Shown piece by piece: positions 35,315-43,791 of a stretch of DNA of 64,000 bases; position 1 is the first letter of the stretch, and every line of letters starts with the position of its first letter. The stretch is from positions 1-64,000 of the forward strand of contig DASZSV010000041.1 of the NCBI GenBank assembly GCA_035548495.1. Direction: 5' to 3'. The stretch comes from CAILZL01 sp035548495 (GTDB lineage Bacteria > Pseudomonadota > Gammaproteobacteria > Steroidobacterales > Steroidobacteraceae). The position numbers and the translations under genes were made by a program. Under the pieces are notes generated by a model that was not told the origin of the DNA, did no database searches, and saw nothing but the letters and a program-made list of their open reading frames with translations.

Positions 35315-35908
35315 TCAAACATAGCGGCGAATGAAATCGACGCATTCTTCTGCATGCGTCATTGTTATCAAATGTCCACCATCCAGAACCCTTTCCACTT
35401 TATCAGGCAACGGAATGACAAAATCGCTCCTGCCATGAATACGGCGCACAATTTCCTCTGTTGATTCGAGCCCTTTCCATTCGAAAATCGCCTTACGCAT
35501 TGCAAGCATGAAGTTCACATCCGCGCTGGCAAACATTTGCGTGGCCGTATACGAAATATGCGTCGTTACTCGCTGCAACATCTTCAATAACGTTGCGCCA
35601 GACAATGGATGAAAGATCCTGAAGATCGGGCTGATTTCCTGTGGTGATATCGCACTGCCGACGAGAAACAATTTTGAAATGCGTCTTGTCTTGAGAATCT
35701 CGCACGCCACCATACCGCCCAACGACGAACCAACAAGAATGTCGCCATCCTGTATGCCGCACGCATCGCATACGGAAATTGCCAAAGTACCAATCGTAGT
35801 TTCACCCTGGTACGCGGGCCAATCATGTGCAATGAAGTTCGGAAGCGTATTCCAGACGCCTTGATACATGCGGTGATCGCCACCCATACCCGGTAAGGCG
35901 TGTATCAC
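35315..35908 (-). CDS. Small alpha/beta-hydrolase
   Basis: The product is about 197 residues from GTG 35908, which overlaps the stop of the upstream gene (GTGA); the frame also extends to GTG 35950. It opens with VIHALPGMGGDHRMY (oxyanion-hole strand), has nucleophile Ser in GSSLGGMVA, and ends with a His in DGGHLITMTHAEE. It lacks a signal peptide and has a short lid, so it is probably a cytoplasmic esterase or thioesterase. It is probably translationally coupled to the L,D-transpeptidase gene; the substrate is unknown. Confidence 0.78.
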   Translation of the reverse strand: MIHALPGMGGDHRMYQGVWNTLPNFIAHDWPAYQGETTIGTLAISVCDACGIQDGDILVGSSLGGMVACEILKTRRISKLFLVGSAISPQEISPIFRIFHPLSGATLLKMLQRVTTHISYTATQMFASADVNFMLAMRKAIFEWKGLESTEEIVRRIHGRSDFVIPLPDKVERVLDGGHLITMTHAEECVDFIRRYV

Positions 35909-36417
35909 TGCCTGATTTCCACCGGCGTACCCACGTTCACCACGAGCCACAACTCATCCATTTGCGAATTCGTCACTGCAACGCACCCTTTCGTCCAATC
36001 CACCAGACGATGCAAGGGACCGAGCCACGCAAGTCCGCGTCGTAATCCATGAATCATCACTGCTCCACCGGGCGATACTCCTTTTCGTTTGGCACGCGCG
36101 ACATCCACAGCTGAGGGATAGGAAATGTGCAGTGATCTATAGAACTGGCTATATTCGTTTCGTGCATCAATGAAATAACGACCCTCTGGTGTGCGATTGT
36201 CACCTTCCTGTTGTTTGGGACCATCGTCACCACGACCAAGAGACACACGATAGGTACGCAAAATGCGATCTCGCGAATACACTGTCATCAGATGCTTGTG
36301 CTTTTCGATGACAATGGATGTAGCTTTTGAATTAAGTGGCAATGGTCTTGGAACCGACAAGTACCAGCCTGTGCCGGAAAGGATCAGAAGTATCGCAATT
36401 GCGGCAATGTACTTCAT
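35905..36417 (-). CDS. L,D-transpeptidase (YkuD domain), membrane anchored
   Basis: The product is 170 residues from ATG 36417. An N-terminal membrane anchor or signal (MKYIAAIAILLILSGTGWYL) is followed by a YkuD domain. MIHGLRRGLAWLG and the catalytic VDWTKGCVAVTN (His then Cys) match the murein L,D-transpeptidase consensus, and RTPEGRYFID is also typical. It acts in the periplasm on peptidoglycan, forming 3-3 cross-links or attaching proteins. An OmpA-family peptidoglycan binder lies immediately upstream, which suggests a joint envelope role. Confidence 0.88.
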   Translation of the reverse strand: MKYIAAIAILLILSGTGWYLSVPRPLPLNSKATSIVIEKHKHLMTVYSRDRILRTYRVSLGRGDDGPKQQEGDNRTPEGRYFIDARNEYSQFYRSLHISYPSAVDVARAKRKGVSPGGAVMIHGLRRGLAWLGPLHRLVDWTKGCVAVTNSQMDELWLVVNVGTPVEIRQ

Positions 36418-36441
36418 AACCAATTACGGCATCAGTAAGAA

Positions 36442-37902
36442 TCAATTCCCGATAATCTTCATCACAATATCAATGCGGCGGTTGCGTGCGCGTCCCGTCT
36501 CGTTCTCGTTACTGGCAATGGGTCGCGCCTTGCCATAGCCGACGGCAGATACTTTTTCCGGTGCAACGCCGAGATTGGTGATCAAGTATTGACGAACAGC
36601 ATCCGCGCGATCCTGTGACAACAACAACATTGCGGAATCATTGCCCTGACTGTCGGTATGTCCTTCAACAATCAGGCTGGCGTCGGGAAACAGCTTGATG
36701 GCATCACCAACTTTGGCGAGAACCGGAAAATCATCCGGCTCAATGGTGCTCTTGCCCACACGAAAACTGATTGCAGGCAACGACAGGATCAAATCATTGT
36801 GCTGCCGGTATACACGGCCTTCATCAACCGTAAACATGCCTTCGATTTTTGCGATGTTGTCGCGCAGGCGTTCCTGCACACTCAATTGCTTCTGCAATTC
36901 AAGTCGCTCCTGCGATTCGCCACCAAGGCGCGTTTCCAGCTGCTTGATCTCGGTATTCAACAAGGCGATTTGGTCATCGCGATCGCGCACTTCCTGCTGC
37001 TGTGTGGCGAGATCGCGTTGCAGTTGCGCCGCCTTTTCATACAGGTCATGCATGGGCTTTTGATAACCCTGATCAAAGCTCGCATCCACATTCAATTCCA
37101 CTGCCAGCTTGCGAATGGGTTCCTCCCAGTCCAGCATCGTCTGTTCGGGGCCATGCTGCTTGATGTTGCTCTTTTGCAGTAATGCATCAATCTGGTTGCG
37201 CAAGTAAAGCGCATGCTTTGCTTCGTAGACCGCTTTGGCAATCAACTGCTTTGGCACGGTGCTATCGTAGCGATTGCGTGTGATTTCCTGATCGGCCTGC
37301 GCCAGATACTGCCTGGCGGCATCCAGTGTGCGCGGCGCAAAATCTTCAGTCTTGCTCTTGTCCGCCTGCGCGATCAATGCACGCGCCTCACCCAGCAGCT
37401 TGTCCTTGATCGCAGCAAGCTCGGTATCGCGCAACAATACTTCGGCTTCAGCGCCTTTGCGATGTGCACCGTCAATGTCCTTGTGTTCAATCTTTTCAAC
37501 CGCATCATGAAAACGCTCATCAGCATCATGCCATGCGTCGGGCGCATACTTCGGTGCTTCAGCTTTCAGTGCATCATCACGCGCACTGATGACGGAGAAT
37601 AATTCCTTGCGGCTGGTTGCTGCGAACTGCTGCGCCTGCTTCAGTGTCTGATTGCACTCATTGATCTCTTCGTTAATTCGTTCGTGCTTGCGTCCCTTGT
37701 CAAAGTCCTTTTGTGCATCCTGCAACGCTGACATTGCGCGTTCAAAAGTTTTGGGCGCGAGCACATCCACCTTGTCGGCACGTGCCTGATCAACTTCGGC
37801 CTGAATGGTCTTGAAGAATTCAGTCTTCGCGTCCTGCGCCTGAGCCGCATGCAACGCAGCGACGGACAACAACATCGGCATCAAGCGGAACAACAAACGC
37901 AT
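36442..37902 (-). CDS. OmpA-family protein with long coiled-coil region
   Basis: The product is 486 residues from ATG 37902, chosen because GAGG lies 6 nt upstream. A signal peptide (LLSVAALHAAQAQ) is followed by about 300 residues of charged helix and coiled coil with DUF4398-like A/Q/D/K pattern. The C-terminal OmpA domain is peptidoglycan-binding: SFRVGKSTIEPDDFPVLAKV, VEGHTDSQGNDSAM, LSQDRADAVRQYL and GRARNRRIDIVM. It probably spans the periplasm or tethers the outer membrane to the wall. It lies 24 bp upstream of the L,D-transpeptidase. Confidence 0.9.
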   Translation of the reverse strand: MRLLFRLMPMLLSVAALHAAQAQDAKTEFFKTIQAEVDQARADKVDVLAPKTFERAMSALQDAQKDFDKGRKHERINEEINECNQTLKQAQQFAATSRKELFSVISARDDALKAEAPKYAPDAWHDADERFHDAVEKIEHKDIDGAHRKGAEAEVLLRDTELAAIKDKLLGEARALIAQADKSKTEDFAPRTLDAARQYLAQADQEITRNRYDSTVPKQLIAKAVYEAKHALYLRNQIDALLQKSNIKQHGPEQTMLDWEEPIRKLAVELNVDASFDQGYQKPMHDLYEKAAQLQRDLATQQQEVRDRDDQIALLNTEIKQLETRLGGESQERLELQKQLSVQERLRDNIAKIEGMFTVDEGRVYRQHNDLILSLPAISFRVGKSTIEPDDFPVLAKVGDAIKLFPDASLIVEGHTDSQGNDSAMLLLSQDRADAVRQYLITNLGVAPEKVSAVGYGKARPIASNENETGRARNRRIDIVMKIIGN

Positions 37903-37929
37903 ACTCAACCTCAACACGCGAATCCGGAA

Positions 37930-39213
37930 TCAGGGCCGCAACTGGCCACTGCCACGTACTATATATTTGTAACTGGTCAGTTGTTCCACGCCCACCGGTC
38001 CACGTGCATGGAACTTGTCGGTGGAAATGCCGATCTCCGCACCCATGCCGAACTCACCGCCGTCGGCAAACTGTGTGGAAGCATTGTGCAATACGATGGC
38101 GCTGTCGACGTTGGCAAGAAAACGTTCTGCATGTGCGTCATTGCTGGTGACAATGGATTCAGTATGCGCCGAACCATACTTGCTGATGTGCGCAATGGCG
38201 CCGTCTACGCCATCGACCATTTTTGCTGCAATGATGGAGTCCAGATATTCGGTGTGCCAGTCTTCTTCCGCAGCCGCTTTGACACGCGAGTCAATATGTT
38301 GCACATGCCTGTCGCCACGCACTTCGCATCCTGCATCCAGCAAGGTGCGAATCACCGGCGCAACCAGCGCATCACTGCCCGCCTTGTCGAACAACACGGT
38401 TTCAGCCGCACCGCAAATACCCGTGCGACGCAACTTGGCATTCTTCACAATCTCGCAGGCCATGTTCACATCGGCATCGGCATCCACATAAACATGACAG
38501 TTGCCTTCAAGATGGCCAATGACCGGCACGCGCGCATCCTGCTGCACGCGCTGAATCAGACTCTTGCCGCCGCGTGGCACGATCACATCAATGTAGTCCG
38601 CCATGCCGGCGAGCATGTATCCCACTGCAGCACGATCCGTCACCGGCACCATTTGAATGGCTGCTTCAGGCAAGCCTGCGGATTTGAGTCCGGCAATCAG
38701 GCATTGATGAATGGCCCGGCTCGAGTGAACACTTTCCGAACCACCACGCAAGATCACCGCATTGCCGGACTTCAAGCACAAAGCACCGGCATCCGCAGTG
38801 ACATTGGGGCGGCTTTCATAAATGATGCCGATCACACCAAGCGGCACGCGTACTCGTTGAATCTTCATGCCATTGGGTCGCGTCCATTCGGCAATGATGG
38901 TGTTGATGGGATCAGGCAACTGGATGATGTCTTCAATGCCCCGGGCCATGCTGTCGATACGCTTGTGATCGAGCAGTAAGCGATCAAGCAACGCACCGCT
39001 GAGATTGCGTTCGCGCGCAGCACTCATATCCCTTGCATTGGCCGCGAGAATGACTTCGGCCTGTTCACGCAGCGCCGTTGCCATGGCCTGCAGCGCAGCA
39101 TTCTTTTGCGCTGTACTTGCCTGTGCAAGCGCGCGTGCAGCATCCACTGCTGCACGGCCGATGGGTTCCATGATGGAACCGATTTCAGCAACGGACGTGG
39201 CGGATGCAGACAT
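37930..39213 (-). CDS. proA: Gamma-glutamyl phosphate reductase
   Basis: The product is 427 residues from ATG 39213 (the frame extends 32 codons further). It reduces gamma-glutamyl phosphate to glutamate semialdehyde in proline synthesis. Landmarks are PLGVIGIIYESRPNVTADAG, NAVILRGGSES, VPRGGKSLIQRV and the catalytic Cys in RRTGICGAAETVLFDKA. It follows proB by 99 bp in the same direction, the usual proBA order. Confidence 0.97.
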   Translation of the reverse strand: MSASATSVAEIGSIMEPIGRAAVDAARALAQASTAQKNAALQAMATALREQAEVILAANARDMSAARERNLSGALLDRLLLDHKRIDSMARGIEDIIQLPDPINTIIAEWTRPNGMKIQRVRVPLGVIGIIYESRPNVTADAGALCLKSGNAVILRGGSESVHSSRAIHQCLIAGLKSAGLPEAAIQMVPVTDRAAVGYMLAGMADYIDVIVPRGGKSLIQRVQQDARVPVIGHLEGNCHVYVDADADVNMACEIVKNAKLRRTGICGAAETVLFDKAGSDALVAPVIRTLLDAGCEVRGDRHVQHIDSRVKAAAEEDWHTEYLDSIIAAKMVDGVDGAIAHISKYGSAHTESIVTSNDAHAERFLANVDSAIVLHNASTQFADGGEFGMGAEIGISTDKFHARGPVGVEQLTSYKYIVRGSGQLRP

Positions 39214-39312
39214 AACATTCACTCGTGAATGACACAGGCTGCCATTGTAGACAGATGGCGGCAGAAAACTACAGCCTGAAAATGAAAGTTGCTTGATCTT
39301 GGCGGACACGCC

Positions 39313-40467
39313 TCAAGCAGAGCGTGTAATCACCAGATCATCGCGGTGAATCATTTCATCGCGGCCACGATAGCCGAGCAATGCCTCGATCTCTGTTGAT
39401 TGCCGGCCGCAAATCAGCTCTGCATCCTCACTTGAATAGGCGCACAGGCCACGCGCCACTTCGGCGCCATCAATGCTCCGCACCACCACGGCATCACCGC
39501 GCTCAAAGCGGCCAGTCACTTTACTCACTCCCGCAGGCAACAAACTCTTGCCGCGCATCAATGCACCCAATGCACCGGCGTCGATATGCAACTCACCGGC
39601 GGGCTTCAATGAACCTGCAATCCATTGCTTGCGCACCGTCGCCGGATTTTGATCCGGATAAAACCAGGTGCAACGCGCGCCCTGTTCCAGGCGCCGCAGC
39701 GGATGCAATTCCTTGCCCAGTGAAACGCTCATGTGACATCCCGCCGCCACTGCAATCTTGGCGGCAGCGATTTTGGTCGCCATGCCACCGGAACCAACAT
39801 CGGACGAAACACCGCCCGCCATGGCTTCAATCCCGGCGGTGATGCCATGCACTTCAGGAATGAATTGCGCATTGTCATCTCTGGTGGGATCGGCGGTGTA
39901 CAGGCCATCCACGTCGGACAATAACACCAGACAATCGGCGCCAATCATCTGCGCAACACGTGCAGCCAGGCGATCATTGTCGCCGTAACGGATTTCGGCC
40001 GTGGCCACCGTATCGTTTTCATTGATCACCGGGATCGAACCCAGTTTCAGCAAGGTGTTGAGTGTGCTGCGTGCATTGAGATAGCGGCGGCGTTCCTCGG
40101 TATCGCCGAACGTCAGCAGAATCTGCGCCACCGTCAGTTGCTGTGGCTCGAGCACTTCTTTCCACGCGTGCGCAAGCACAATCTGGCCCACAGCCGCAGC
40201 AGCCTGACTTTCTTCGAGTTTGAGTTTGCCTGCCGGCAATCCAAGCTGGCGCCGGCCCAATGCAATGGCGCCGGATGACACCAGTAACACTTCCTGATTG
40301 CGGTCACGCAATGCCTTGATGTCCGTCGCAAGTGTTTGCAGCCAGCCTTGATGGACCTGACCGGTGGCGCGCTCCACCAGCAACGATGAACCCACTTTCA
40401 CAACAATGCGGCGCGCCGCCCGCAACGGGGAATGAGACAGGGTGTGGGATGATGTTGGCTCGCTCAT
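39313..40467 (-). CDS. proB: Glutamate 5-kinase with PUA domain
   Basis: The product is 384 residues from ATG 40467; the upstream in-frame extension looks non-coding. The N-terminal amino-acid-kinase domain has IVVKVGSSLLVERATG, VLLVSSGAIALGRRQLGL, VINENDTVATAEIRYGDNDRL and LLSDVDGLYTADP. A C-terminal PUA domain begins about GALMRGKSLLPAGVSKVTGRF. It performs the first, proline-inhibited step of proline synthesis and precedes proA. Confidence 0.97.
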   Translation of the reverse strand: MSEPTSSHTLSHSPLRAARRIVVKVGSSLLVERATGQVHQGWLQTLATDIKALRDRNQEVLLVSSGAIALGRRQLGLPAGKLKLEESQAAAAVGQIVLAHAWKEVLEPQQLTVAQILLTFGDTEERRRYLNARSTLNTLLKLGSIPVINENDTVATAEIRYGDNDRLAARVAQMIGADCLVLLSDVDGLYTADPTRDDNAQFIPEVHGITAGIEAMAGGVSSDVGSGGMATKIAAAKIAVAAGCHMSVSLGKELHPLRRLEQGARCTWFYPDQNPATVRKQWIAGSLKPAGELHIDAGALGALMRGKSLLPAGVSKVTGRFERGDAVVVRSIDGAEVARGLCAYSSEDAELICGRQSTEIEALLGYRGRDEMIHRDDLVITRSA

Positions 40468-40770
40468 GATCACAGCTGATTTGCAAATTGTCCGCATGTT
40501 AGCAGAGCACCTGAGGGGAAACATGACCACGCAGTGGCGCCCGTCGTTTCCGCTGGCGTTTTGATTTACCGGCGTTGTCTGAATGAGCTGATATTTTTAA
40601 AGGCTGCACTGCATCACATTCAGGACGAAACCGGCAATACTTTGCCGCGCTACTCAGGTACCCAAAACAGTACGGGGAAACTCAAGTTTGCGATACCGCT
40701 ACCGACATGGAGAAAGGTATCCACCGGCGATCCGGGATTCATTTTTAATCCAGAAGACCATTCAGCAGAC

Positions 40771-42399
40771 ATGTTTGCCCGATTTACCCATCGTCAATAT
40801 GCCGGTATCGCCATCGCCGCGTTGTTGCTGGCTGCATTGTGTGACGCCGAATGGCTGATCAAGCTGCTGGGTGCATTCTTGTTTGGCGCGTTGCTTGCCG
40901 TTGCCGCTGCCGTTGCTGCGCGGCTGACCAAACGCGCGAATGCCTCCGGCCACTATGTTGCCAACCGCGCGGCGGAAGAAATTGATCACATCATGATTGG
41001 CGGTGCGGAAACCTCTTTCTTTCTCGACTCACTGAAGAAAAAAATCTCCACGGACTTGCAGATTGCCAACGAAATCTCCGGCAGCACCAGCGCCATCGCC
41101 GAGACGGTGACCAGTATCGCGAGCAAGGCGGATCGCGCTTCCAGTGCATCCAGTTCGGTGTTCAAGGAAAGCACCCGCGGCCGTCAGGAAATTTCCAGCA
41201 GCGTTGCCACCATTCGTGATGCACGCCGCCATGCGGTGGCTGCATCGGAAAAGATGACAGCGTTGCAGCAGAAATCCAAGAAAATCCAGGTGATCGCCGA
41301 TGTGATCAACGAGATCGCCACACGAACCAATCTGGTAGCGTTGAATGCCGCCGTGGAAGCAGCGCGCGCTGGTGAATCGGGCCGCGGTTTTACCGTGGTT
41401 GCACAGGAAGTGCGGCACCTTGCCCAACGCACCAAGGAAGCCACTATTGAAATTGCCAGCATGCTGCGTGAGATCAATGATGAGGCCGATCTCTCCGCGC
41501 GCAGCATGCATACACTTGCGGAACAAGTCACCGCTGCGACTACGCCCGTGGAACATGCGGTGAACCTGATGGATCAGATTCGCACGCTTGCTGAAGAATC
41601 CGACTCACAGGTGCAATCCATTGCAACACTGGCCCGCACCCATGCGAAGACCGCCTCGCAAATTTCCGATTCGGTGAAAACCATGGTGGATGGCATTGAG
41701 CGCAGCGCCAAGGACGTACCGCTGGCATCCGAAGCCGTATTCAAGCTGGCGGAAAAAGCCGAGAGTGTGTTTGCCATTCTCACGCCCTACTGCGATGAGA
41801 ACCTGCATCAGATCATGCGCACGCTGGCGCAGGACGCCGCACAACGTATCGGTCACTTGTTCGAGCAGGCTGTCGCCGATGGCAGGATCAGCATGGATGA
41901 TCTATTTGACCGTCAGCACCAACCGGTGCCCGGCACCAATCCGCCAAAGTACAAGACTCGCTTTGATGACTTTACCGACATGGTACTACCGGACATCCAG
42001 GAGCCCATCATTCAGGACCATGCCAATGTTGCCTACGCGGGCGCAGTTGACGATTGCGGTTACTTCCCCACACACAACCGGCGTTATTCAAAAGCGCTGA
42101 CCGGCGACTACGAAACAGACCTTGCCAACAATCGCACCAAGCGCATTTTCAGCGATCGCACCGGTTCACGTTGCGGCGCCAACCGTCAGTCCTTTCTGTT
42201 GCAAACCTACAAGCGCGATACCGGTGAAATCATGCACGATGTGTCCGCACCGATTTATGTACATGGACGGCACTGGGGCGGTTTCAGAATCGGCTATCGC
42301 ACACCGGAAACAACGGCATCCATGATCAATCAGGATGCCATTGATGCAGGCAACGCGACGCATGACTCCGGTAACGATCCCCAGATCAAGGTCGCGTAA
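40771..42399 (+). CDS. Methyl-accepting chemotaxis protein with C-terminal sensor-like domain
   Basis: The order of domains is unusual. A pair of membrane helices lies at the N-terminus (YAGIAIAALLLAALCD and LIKLLGAFLFGALLAVAAAVAA), with no periplasmic sensor. The cytoplasmic signalling coiled coil has the conserved hairpin tip EIATRTNLVALNAAVEAARA then GESGRGFTVVAQEVRHLAQRT. A C-terminal globular domain of about 170 residues follows (AGAVDDCGYFPTHNRRYSK, TKRIFSDRTGSR, GGFRIGY) that resembles Cache-type ligand folds. I place the start at ATG 40771; the frame is open to ATG 40534, but that 237-bp stretch has no recognisable protein pattern. It is a lone chemoreceptor gene. Confidence 0.88.
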   Translation: MFARFTHRQYAGIAIAALLLAALCDAEWLIKLLGAFLFGALLAVAAAVAARLTKRANASGHYVANRAAEEIDHIMIGGAETSFFLDSLKKKISTDLQIANEISGSTSAIAETVTSIASKADRASSASSSVFKESTRGRQEISSSVATIRDARRHAVAASEKMTALQQKSKKIQVIADVINEIATRTNLVALNAAVEAARAGESGRGFTVVAQEVRHLAQRTKEATIEIASMLREINDEADLSARSMHTLAEQVTAATTPVEHAVNLMDQIRTLAEESDSQVQSIATLARTHAKTASQISDSVKTMVDGIERSAKDVPLASEAVFKLAEKAESVFAILTPYCDENLHQIMRTLAQDAAQRIGHLFEQAVADGRISMDDLFDRQHQPVPGTNPPKYKTRFDDFTDMVLPDIQEPIIQDHANVAYAGAVDDCGYFPTHNRRYSKALTGDYETDLANNRTKRIFSDRTGSRCGANRQSFLLQTYKRDTGEIMHDVSAPIYVHGRHWGGFRIGYRTPETTASMINQDAIDAGNATHDSGNDPQIKVA

Positions 42400-42421
42400 T
42401 ACAACAAATTCATCACTTGTT

Positions 42422-43654
42422 TCAGATTCCGGGCTTGAGCCGCAACACCACCACATCGTGGGATGGAATCACCTGTTTGAACTGCTTTGCAGTGCTTCCG
42501 GTAGCGTGTGTCCATAAATCCGTCCAGTCATATACCGCTTTGCTGAAATCCGCACGCAAACGATTCAGGTTATCTTCGAGCGGATGCGCCAACCAGTCAA
42601 ACACATAATGAACGGGATGGTCGCTGCGGTTCAGAAACAGAATGGCCCATTCATTATTCGCCAGTGGCTTGACATAGATTTCCACCGGTGTGCCACCCAT
42701 CATGCGCAGGGCTTCAACACCGGCAGGGTCCTGATCCAGCGCAATCACATCTTTGTTGGTCAATATCTTGAGTGTGGACGCGGGCATGTTGCGCAGGTCG
42801 TTGCCCGTTATCAATGGCGAGGCCATCATCGCCCACAAGCTGAAATGTGCACGGTCCTCACTTTCGGTCATGCCATTGCCCACTTCCAGCATGTCCATGT
42901 CATTCCAGTGACCGGGACCGGCGTACTGGCGCAGGTCCTGCTGCTTGTCGAGGATGCGAACCACACCAAACGATGACCACGAGCCATGCCCCACATCGCA
43001 ATCCCAGCAGGGATAGATATCCCCGGTGGTACGCCATGAATGGCCAATGGCAGGCGCCCATTCCCACGGTTTGTTGTTGCCCCACTCGCAAATGCTGAAC
43101 AGCATCGGACGTCCCGTGGCATCAATGGCATCACGCATGGTGGTGTAGGCACTTTCAGCATTCATGCCCTTGGTATCGCACCAGTCATACTTGATGTAAT
43201 CAATGCCCCAGCCAGCATACACCAGCGCATCCTGGTATTCGTGACCGCGACTGCCGGGATAGCCGCCGCATGTCTTGTTTCCCGCGTCGGAATAAATGCC
43301 CAGCTTCAATCCCTTGGCATGCACATAATCGGCCAGCGCCTTCATACCCGATGGAAAACGTTTTGGATCGGGTTGTATGTTTCCGGATGCATCGCGCTGG
43401 CCCTGCCAGCAATCATCAATGTTCAGATACTCATAACCGGCATCTTTCAGACCACTGCTGGCCATCGCATCCGCGGTTTCCTTGATCAACTGCTCATTGA
43501 TTTCGCACCCGAACTTGTTCCAGCTGTTCCAGCCCATTTGCGGCGCCTTGGAAAGATCAGCAGGCGTTTGTGCGCGGACTGCAGGCGCCATGGCCATCAT
43601 CAAGACCATGCAAGCCGCAAGCGGTTGTACAACACCAATCATTTTTCTATTCAT
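42422..43654 (-). CDS. Secreted alpha-galactosidase, glycoside hydrolase family 27
   Basis: The product is 410 residues from ATG 43654 with GGGGAA upstream. The signal peptide ends AVRAQ. The GH27 barrel shows APQMGWNSWNKFGCEI, YLNIDDCWQ, GIYSDAGNKTCGGYPGSRGH, the nucleophile Asp in IDYIKYDWCDTKG and the acid/base Asp in WRTTGDIYP. A C-terminal beta-sandwich follows. It removes terminal alpha-galactose from oligosaccharides or polysaccharides outside the cytoplasm. It converges with the chemoreceptor and diverges from the DUF1800 gene; no sugar transporter is nearby. Confidence 0.95.
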   Translation of the reverse strand: MNRKMIGVVQPLAACMVLMMAMAPAVRAQTPADLSKAPQMGWNSWNKFGCEINEQLIKETADAMASSGLKDAGYEYLNIDDCWQGQRDASGNIQPDPKRFPSGMKALADYVHAKGLKLGIYSDAGNKTCGGYPGSRGHEYQDALVYAGWGIDYIKYDWCDTKGMNAESAYTTMRDAIDATGRPMLFSICEWGNNKPWEWAPAIGHSWRTTGDIYPCWDCDVGHGSWSSFGVVRILDKQQDLRQYAGPGHWNDMDMLEVGNGMTESEDRAHFSLWAMMASPLITGNDLRNMPASTLKILTNKDVIALDQDPAGVEALRMMGGTPVEIYVKPLANNEWAILFLNRSDHPVHYVFDWLAHPLEDNLNRLRADFSKAVYDWTDLWTHATGSTAKQFKQVIPSHDVVVLRLKPGI

Positions 43655-43791
43655 CGAATTCCCCGGAAGACGCGCACGCACCGGCGCATGATTTGTAATA
43701 TAAACAAATTATGGTTAGTAAAACACTCGTGCATTGCCTTTGCATGTCATTTGAATTAGCGTGACCGTCATTAAACATGGCTGGAGGCGTT

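Noticed and set aside
40534..40770. N-terminal extension of the chemoreceptor, or a riboswitch in this leader
   Set aside because: The translated stretch resembles no receptor domain. The RNA does not match the c-di-GMP riboswitch consensus that I know.
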